Origin: Elioraea sp051860475
GTDB lineage: Bacteria > Pseudomonadota > Alphaproteobacteria > Acetobacterales > Acetobacteraceae
Direction: 5' to 3'
Assembly: GCF_051860475.1 (NCBI RefSeq)
Contig: NZ_JBHYDW010000160.1
Location: 1-8,933 of the forward strand
DNA length: 8,933 nucleotides
Shown: positions 5,751 through 8,933 of the stretch, one piece after another
How positions within the stretch are numbered: position 1 is the stretch's first letter
Layout: the number at the start of each line of letters is the position of its first letter
Translations under genes and position numbers: made by a program
The notes under the pieces: model-generated
Told to the model about the DNA's origin: nothing
What the model saw: the letters and a program-made list of their open reading frames with translations, nothing else
Database searches by the model: none

Positions 5751-6599
5751 TTACTCGGCGAAGTACAGTCGCGCGGGGTTCTCGACGAAGATCATCTCGC
5801 GCGTCTTCGCATCGGGAATCCAATCGAGCAGCAGGTCGAGCTCCTTGACGTCGTCGGGCTTCGGCTCCATCCGCGGGTGCGGCCAGTTCTGCCCATAGAG
5901 CAGTCGGTCCGGTCGCGTCTCGACGAGGGCGCGCACGCGCTGTTCGACATCGCCGTAGGGCCAGCCAGAGCTGGATGAGTAGTAGAAGCCCGAGAGCTTC
6001 ACATAGACCTTGCCTGTCTCGATCATCCGGAGCATGGCCTGGAACGCAGGGTGCGTCGCGGTGGCCATGCCGCCCGGTCCGGGCGGGACCCGGCCGAGAT
6101 GGTCGATAATCACGGGGCAGGGCAGGCGAGCGATCAGTTCGGCCCAGGCCGGCATCTTGGTCCCGTCAGGGTCCTGCATGATGATGTGCCAGCCGAGGGG
6201 CGCGATGCGCTTCGTCATGGGCTCGACATCGGCGAGCGTGAGCCAGGCCGAAGCAAAGAAGAAGCGGAGCCCACGCGCGCCTTGGGCGTGCAGGGCGCGG
6301 AACCCGGCCGTGGTCTCGTCGGGTCTGGTGATCACCACGGCCCGGGCGCGCTCGATGCCGATCTTCTCGACCGCCTCGAGGGTGCAGCGGTTGTCGTGGC
6401 CGTAGGCGCCGGCCTGGACGACGGCGACGCGGTCGAAGCCGAGCCTGTCCATGAGCGTCGCCTTGTAGGCTTGCCAGTCGTAGGTCTTCTCGCCGATCTC
6501 GGGGGCAAGATAGGGGAAGCGGTCAGGATCGTAGACGTGGCTGTGGCATTCCACCGCGCCTCGCGGCAGTACGAGTTGCGGGCGTGTGGTGTCGGCCAT
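5751..6599 (-). CDS. Amidohydrolase-superfamily lactonase/isomerase (LigI / galactarolactone isomerase-like)
   Basis: A 282-residue TIM-barrel protein. It starts at the ATG complementary to 6597-6599 with a GGGAGGG Shine-Dalgarno just upstream. Motifs in order: VECHSHVYDP (H19, H21), GARGLRF (R112), IMQDPDG, PVIIDHLGR (H167), VYVKLSGFYY (K201), LYGQNWPHP (N238, H241) and ENPARLYF near the end. This is the pattern of the metal-independent LigI branch (2-pyrone-4,6-dicarboxylate lactonase, galactarolactone isomerase), which acts on lactones in the cytoplasm. LigI itself has Asp in the GTDWPHP block; here the position is Asn, which argues against simple LigI activity. The same minus-strand frame stays open through the whole next gene to 7889, but that extension is opposite a real gene and is not counted. 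It is convergent with the aldolase and divergent from the iron-binding gene. Superfamily is strong; substrate is unknown. Confidence 0.88.
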   Translation of the reverse strand: MADTTRPQLVLPRGAVECHSHVYDPDRFPYLAPEIGEKTYDWQAYKATLMDRLGFDRVAVVQAGAYGHDNRCTLEAVEKIGIERARAVVITRPDETTAGFRALHAQGARGLRFFFASAWLTLADVEPMTKRIAPLGWHIIMQDPDGTKMPAWAELIARLPCPVIIDHLGRVPPGPGGMATATHPAFQAMLRMIETGKVYVKLSGFYYSSSSGWPYGDVEQRVRALVETRPDRLLYGQNWPHPRMEPKPDDVKELDLLLDWIPDAKTREMIFVENPARLYFAE

Positions 6600-6681
6600 C
6601 GTGGGTTCCCTCCCTGAGCGACGCGTGCGGCAGTCTAGAAGCGGGATCGCAAGCGGCAACCCGCACCGGTACGGAATCCAG

Positions 6682-6710
6682 TTGCGACCAGCTCGCAGTT
6701 GGCGTAGAGA
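6682..6710 (+). promoter_or_regulatory. Possible promoter of the iron-binding protein gene
   Basis: TTGCGA (6682-6687) and TAGAGA (6705-6710) are 17 bases apart and match the -35/-10 consensus at 4 and 3 of 6 positions. A start of transcription about 6-8 bases further would fall on the left edge of the Fur-box-like palindrome, a sensible place for repression. The match is weak. The rest of the 153-base divergent region (6600-6752) shows only the minus-strand ribosome site near 6606-6613. Confidence 0.3.
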
Positions 6711-6715
6711 TTTCA

Positions 6716-6730
6716 TGCGAATGATTTGCA
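6716..6730. promoter_or_regulatory. Fur-box-like operator upstream of the iron-binding protein gene
   Basis: TGCGAATGATTTGCA is a 15-base palindrome with a central G and six of seven symmetric pairs. This is the 7-1-7 architecture of Fur-family operators (compare TGATAATnATTATCA; the AATGATT core is typical). It ends 22 bases before the ATG of a ferric-binding protein, exactly where iron repression would be expected. The regulator could be Fur or a manganese-responsive relative (Mur); sequence alone cannot decide. Confidence 0.6.
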
Positions 6731-6752
6731 ACCGCAGCACGGACGAGACGCC

Positions 6753-7802
6753 ATGACCGACCGCACCCCTTTCCTCCTGCACCGTCGCGCCGCCCTGATG
6801 GGTGGGGCGGCCCTGCTGGCAACACCCGCGCTGCTCCACGCGAAGGAACGGGTAGTGAACGTCTACTCCAGCCGCCACTACGACACCGACCGGGCGCTCT
6901 ACGACGGCTTCACCGAGGTCTCGGGCGGGGTGCGGGTGCGGCTGATCGAGGGCGACGCCGACCAGCTGATCGAGCGCATCCGCAATGAGGGCGCGAACAG
7001 CCCGGCGGACGTGCTGGTGACCGTGGACGCGGCGCGGCTGGTGCGCGCGATGGATGCGGAGCTGCTCGCGCCGGTGAAGAGCCAGGTGCTCGAGAGCCGC
7101 ATTCCCGGGCATCTGCGCGACCCGGACGGCCACTGGTTCGGCCTCTCCAAGCGCGCGCGCGTGCTGATCGTGCCGAAGGACTGGACGCCGCCGAAGCCGA
7201 TCGCGCGCTACGAGGACATCGCCGACCCGGCGTTCCGCAACACCATCCTCGTGCGCACGTCGAACCACGTCTACAACATCTCGCTTGCCGGCTCGATCCT
7301 GGCGGCGAACGGCGAGGCGGGGCTCGAAGCCTGGGCGCGCGGCGTGGCCGCCAATATGGCGCGGCCGCCGCAGGGCGGCGATACGCCGCAGATCCTGGCC
7401 GTCGCCGCCGGGCAGGGGCGGATCGCGATCAGCAACACCTATTATCTCGCCCGCCTGCTGCGCTCGGCCAAGGCGGAGGAGAAGGCGGCGGCGGAGACGC
7501 TGAAGCCGATCTTCCCGAACCAGGCGGACCGCGGCACGCACGTGAACATCTCCGGCGCCGGCGTGGTGCGCACCGCGCCGAACCGTGAGGCTGCGCAGGC
7601 CTTCATCGAGTACCTGACCTCGATCAAGGCACAGGAAATGTTTGCCAACGGCAACAACGAGTATCCGGTGGTGGACGAGGTGAACGTGGTGCCGGAGGTC
7701 GCCGCCTGGGGCCGGTTCAAGGAGGACCGGCTGAACGCGACCGCCTATGCCAAGAACGGCGCGCAGGCGCTGGCGACCATGCAGCGCGCCGGCTGGCGGT
7801 GA
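6753..7802 (+). CDS. Periplasmic ferric-iron-binding protein, FutA/FbpA family
   Basis: A 349-residue ABC-type solute-binding protein. The leader LLHRRAALMGGAALLATPALLHA (residues 8-30) has a twin-Arg followed by a hydrophobic stretch, giving a Tat-like signal cleaved about A30. The mature protein begins VNVYSSRHYDTDRALYDGF, the FutA/IdiA signature. Probable iron ligands are H42, Y43, Y174 (SNHVYNISLAG), and Y230/Y231 (SNTYYLARLL). The 131- and 56-residue spacings agree with cyanobacterial FutA within one residue. It captures Fe(III) in the periplasm for an ABC importer. No permease (FutB) or ATPase (FutC) gene is next to it, and a strong terminator follows at once, so it is transcribed alone here. 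The ATG at 6753 is chosen; an in-frame TTG at 6726 lies inside the Fur-box-like palindrome. Likely iron-repressed. Confidence 0.93.
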   Translation: MTDRTPFLLHRRAALMGGAALLATPALLHAKERVVNVYSSRHYDTDRALYDGFTEVSGGVRVRLIEGDADQLIERIRNEGANSPADVLVTVDAARLVRAMDAELLAPVKSQVLESRIPGHLRDPDGHWFGLSKRARVLIVPKDWTPPKPIARYEDIADPAFRNTILVRTSNHVYNISLAGSILAANGEAGLEAWARGVAANMARPPQGGDTPQILAVAAGQGRIAISNTYYLARLLRSAKAEEKAAAETLKPIFPNQADRGTHVNISGAGVVRTAPNREAAQAFIEYLTSIKAQEMFANGNNEYPVVDEVNVVPEVAAWGRFKEDRLNATAYAKNGAQALATMQRAGWR

Positions 7803-7817
7803 GCCAACCATGCCAGG

Positions 7818-7840
7818 GGAGGGGGCTTCGGCCCCCTTCT
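7818..7840 (+). terminator. UUCG-tetraloop terminator after the iron-binding protein gene
   Basis: AGGGGGC (7820-7826) and GCCCCCT (7831-7837) form a perfect 7-bp stem capped by TTCG, an exceptionally stable tetraloop, followed by TCTT. It begins about 17 bases after the stop codon (7800-7802). It separates this gene from the following small gene. Confidence 0.8.
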
Positions 7841-7852
7841 TCCGCTCTTCAA

Positions 7853-7869
7853 TTGAGAACGGTTCGCAA
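7853..7869. promoter_or_regulatory. Second Fur-box-like palindrome, abutting the next start codon
   Basis: TTGAGAACGGTTCGCAA is a 17-base palindrome with a central G and seven of eight symmetric pairs. Its inner 15 bases (TGAGAAC-G-GTTCGCA) share the 7-1-7 layout and the TG.GAA...TT.GCA positions of the site at 6716. The last base is directly before the ATG at 7870. TTCAAT at 7848-7853 fits a -10 box at 4 of 6 positions, so the transcript would begin inside the palindrome and be nearly leaderless. Operator function is inference. Confidence 0.5.
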
Positions 7870-8361
7870 ATGCCGGTGAGCGCCCTCATCCATCACTCCC
7901 GCCGCCCTGATCCGGTTGACCTGTCGCCTGCCGCGCAGGTCGTTCTTGGGGCGGTTCGCGGCTGGTTCCACGCCGGTGGACAAGGGCCCGGGCTCTGCCT
8001 GACGCTCGCACGCGCCGGCCTGCCGGCCGGGGCGGTGGCGCGGTTCGCGGCTGCGCTGGGTCTCATCGGCCTTTCCGCACGCCGCTCAGTCGACATGCGC
8101 ACGCCCGGCGCGCCTGGCCTGTCGCGCGATGAGGGCTTGCTGCTGGTCGCCGTTGCCGCGTTGCAGGCGGGCGAACCCTGGCGGGCCCAGCGCGTCGCCG
8201 CGGAATGGCTGCCGCCCCGCCTTGTCCCGCGCGTGATCGCGTTGCTGGCGCAGTTCGCCGCGGCCCTTGTCTCGGCTGGCCTGCGCCTGCCACGCGAGCC
8301 GGTCGACGAGGCTTCGCTGCCGCCGGCGTGGCGGCCGGAGCGGCCACCATTGCTGCATTGA
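7870..8361 (+). CDS. Unrecognised 163-residue protein, possibly Fur-controlled
   Basis: I do not recognise this protein. It is Ala/Leu/Pro-rich and probably mostly helical. It has no signal peptide, no clear membrane segment (the hydrophobic stretches at about 57-70 and 121-137 look amphipathic), and only one Cys (C43). The most distinctive part is residues 77-116: RTPGAPGLSRDEGLLLVAVA and then WRAQRVAAEWLPP. The ATG at 7870 follows a Fur-box-like palindrome with no Shine-Dalgarno between, suggesting a leaderless or very short-leader mRNA; GTG at 7876 is an alternative with no better signal. It is bounded by terminators on both sides, so it is its own transcription unit between an iron-binding protein and a DUF2946-like gene. 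That context suggests a metal-related role, but no function can be assigned. The codon pattern matches neighbouring genes, supporting real coding. Confidence 0.7.
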   Translation: MPVSALIHHSRRPDPVDLSPAAQVVLGAVRGWFHAGGQGPGLCLTLARAGLPAGAVARFAAALGLIGLSARRSVDMRTPGAPGLSRDEGLLLVAVAALQAGEPWRAQRVAAEWLPPRLVPRVIALLAQFAAALVSAGLRLPREPVDEASLPPAWRPERPPLLH

Positions 8362-8400
8362 ACCGGTTCGTCGCGCGGCCGCCTCCCCTCGCTGCGCGAC

Positions 8401-8420
8401 GGTCCCCGGGCGCCCGGACC
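8401..8420. other. GC-rich inverted repeat in the intergenic region
   Basis: GGTCC (8401-8405) and GGACC (8416-8420) pair around GGG-CG-CCC (8408-8415), with two unpaired C residues on the left side. It lies 40 bases after the small-gene stop, upstream of the strong terminator, with no T-run. It may be an extra 3'-end hairpin or a degenerate repeat. The rest of 8362-8621 holds only the terminator at 8462 and no other recognisable element. Confidence 0.3.
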
Positions 8421-8461
8421 CGTTCCCCCGGCACCGCCCCAACATCGCTCCGTTCCACTCG

Positions 8462-8493
8462 CGCCCCGCGACATCCGCGGGGCGTCTCTTTTT
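8462..8493 (+). terminator. Strong intrinsic terminator
   Basis: CGCCCCGCG (8462-8470) and CGCGGGGCG (8476-8484) form a perfect 9-bp GC stem with loop ACATC, followed by TCTCTTTTT (8485-8493). This is the clearest Rho-independent terminator in the window. It ends the 7870-8361 transcript about 100 bases after its stop. Confidence 0.9.
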
Positions 8494-8621
8494 GCCGCGA
8501 TGCGCACGAACGGGCGAGGCCGCGCGATGTGAAGCAAGGCCAGCGAGAGGCAGGCTTTGCCACGCGACCGCCAAGCACCTCCCTGGTGGGCTCGTCCGTA
8601 ACCGTGTATCGCAACGCGGCG

Positions 8622-8933
8622 ATGTGCCGCATCCGGCCTGTCCTGCACCTGCTGCTCGCACTCGCGCTGCTCGTCCAGAGCGGCACGGCTGCGGCGCAAT
8701 GCGTGCGCGCGCTGCGCGGCTCCGGTTTCGCGATCGAGATCTGCACGGCCGAGGGCGGGCTGCGTGTCGTGCATCTTGGCACCGAGGAGCCTGGTGCGCC
8801 GGCTGAGCACGCGCCCGGCTTCTGCGCCGCCTGTCACGCCCTGCCGCAGCTCGCGCTGCCCGCGCTCGCAGAGCCCGCCGCGTTCGCGGCCACGCCCGTC
8901 ATCTGGCCAGCCCAAACCGATCCGCCCGCCCGC
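8622..8933 (+). CDS. DUF2946-like exported small protein, 3'-truncated by the window
   Basis: The frame is open from the ATG at 8622 to the last base (104 residues visible). MCRIRPVLHLLLALALLVQS followed by GTAAAQ is a signal peptide with likely cleavage after the Ala run (A25). The mature part has EICTAEGGLRVV (C41) and, about 27 residues later, GFCAACHALPQL (C68, C71, H72), then an Ala/Pro-rich stretch. This matches the layout of DUF2946 proteins: a signal peptide, an 'ICT..G' block and a CPxC-type pair, sometimes near copper or TonB-linked genes. The middle Pro of the usual pair is Ala here, and the added His makes a CxxCH. Metal binding is a guess. No good Shine-Dalgarno precedes 8622; in-frame GTG codons at 8604 and 8586 are alternative starts. 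Confidence 0.65.
   Translation, partial: MCRIRPVLHLLLALALLVQSGTAAAQCVRALRGSGFAIEICTAEGGLRVVHLGTEEPGAPAEHAPGFCAACHALPQLALPALAEPAAFAATPVIWPAQTDPPAR

Noticed and set aside
6726..6752. TTG at 6726 as the start of the iron-binding protein
   Set aside because: It lies inside the Fur-box-like palindrome and would add nine residues ahead of a complete signal peptide; the ATG at 6753 is simpler.
5751..7889. A 712-codon open frame on the minus strand joining the amidohydrolase to an antisense extension
   Set aside because: Only the part from 6599 down matches a family and has a Shine-Dalgarno. The rest is opposite the iron-binding gene and reads as Arg/His/Gln-rich shadow sequence typical of GC-rich DNA.
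8538..8560. GCCAGCGAGAGGCAGG as a possible B12-box of a cobalamin riboswitch
   Set aside because: The match to the box fails in its second half, the upstream GCCACTG-type core is missing, and a terminator occupies the region where the riboswitch body would be.
8267..8806. A 179-codon plus-strand frame spanning the end of the small gene, the terminator and the DUF2946-like gene
   Set aside because: It crosses a strong intrinsic terminator and overlaps two better-supported genes; its composition (Arg, Ala, Pro, Cys) is that of a shadow frame.

Overview
The window is strongly GC-rich, densely coding DNA with G/C-ending codons throughout. The gene set suits an alphaproteobacterium, most likely a Rhodospirillales/Acetobacteraceae-type organism: a PP_1105-type ATP-dependent ligase with its exonuclease, a FutA-type ferric-binding protein, a PagL-like outer-membrane protein and a GC-rich repeat between convergent genes. 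That placement is inference; no rRNA or other marker gene is present. I see no tRNA, rRNA, transposase, phage gene or CRISPR array.

Layout. (1) 1-885: 3' part of a PAP2/vanadium-haloperoxidase-like phosphatase; its start lies outside the window. (2) 918-3541: a two-gene DNA repair operon, a metallo-beta-lactamase-fold ligase-associated exonuclease overlapping an ATP-dependent DNA ligase by 4 bases (ATGA). (3) 3565-3960: a GloA-like VOC metalloenzyme 23 bases behind the ligase, followed by a hairpin. (4) 4058-4831: an exported, probably outer-membrane beta-barrel protein of the PagL/acyloxyacyl hydrolase type, probably starting at TTG. (5) 4890-5669: an HpcH/HpaI-family aldolase with a very strong Shine-Dalgarno, convergent with (6) 5751-6599, minus strand: an amidohydrolase related to 2-pyrone-4,6-dicarboxylate lactonase and galactarolactone isomerase. 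The two are separated by inverted repeats. (7) 6753-7802: a FutA/FbpA-type iron-binding protein, divergent from the amidohydrolase, with a Fur-box-like palindrome just upstream and a UUCG-loop terminator just downstream. (8) 7870-8361: an unrecognised 163-residue protein whose start codon abuts a second Fur-box-like palindrome, followed by a textbook intrinsic terminator. (9) 8622 to the end: the 5' part of a DUF2946-type exported small Cys protein.

How the genes relate. The exonuclease and ligase are a known functional pair for DNA end or nick repair. The aldolase and amidohydrolase could belong to one lactone/keto-acid catabolic route, but they are transcribed convergently, so that is only a suggestion. 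The right-hand third (6.6-8.9 kb) looks like a metal-homeostasis neighbourhood: two candidate Fur operators about 1.1 kb apart, an iron-binding protein with no permease or ATPase beside it, an unknown protein possibly under Fur control, and a Cys/His-rich exported protein. The unknown protein with its start-codon-proximal operator is the best candidate for something undescribed.
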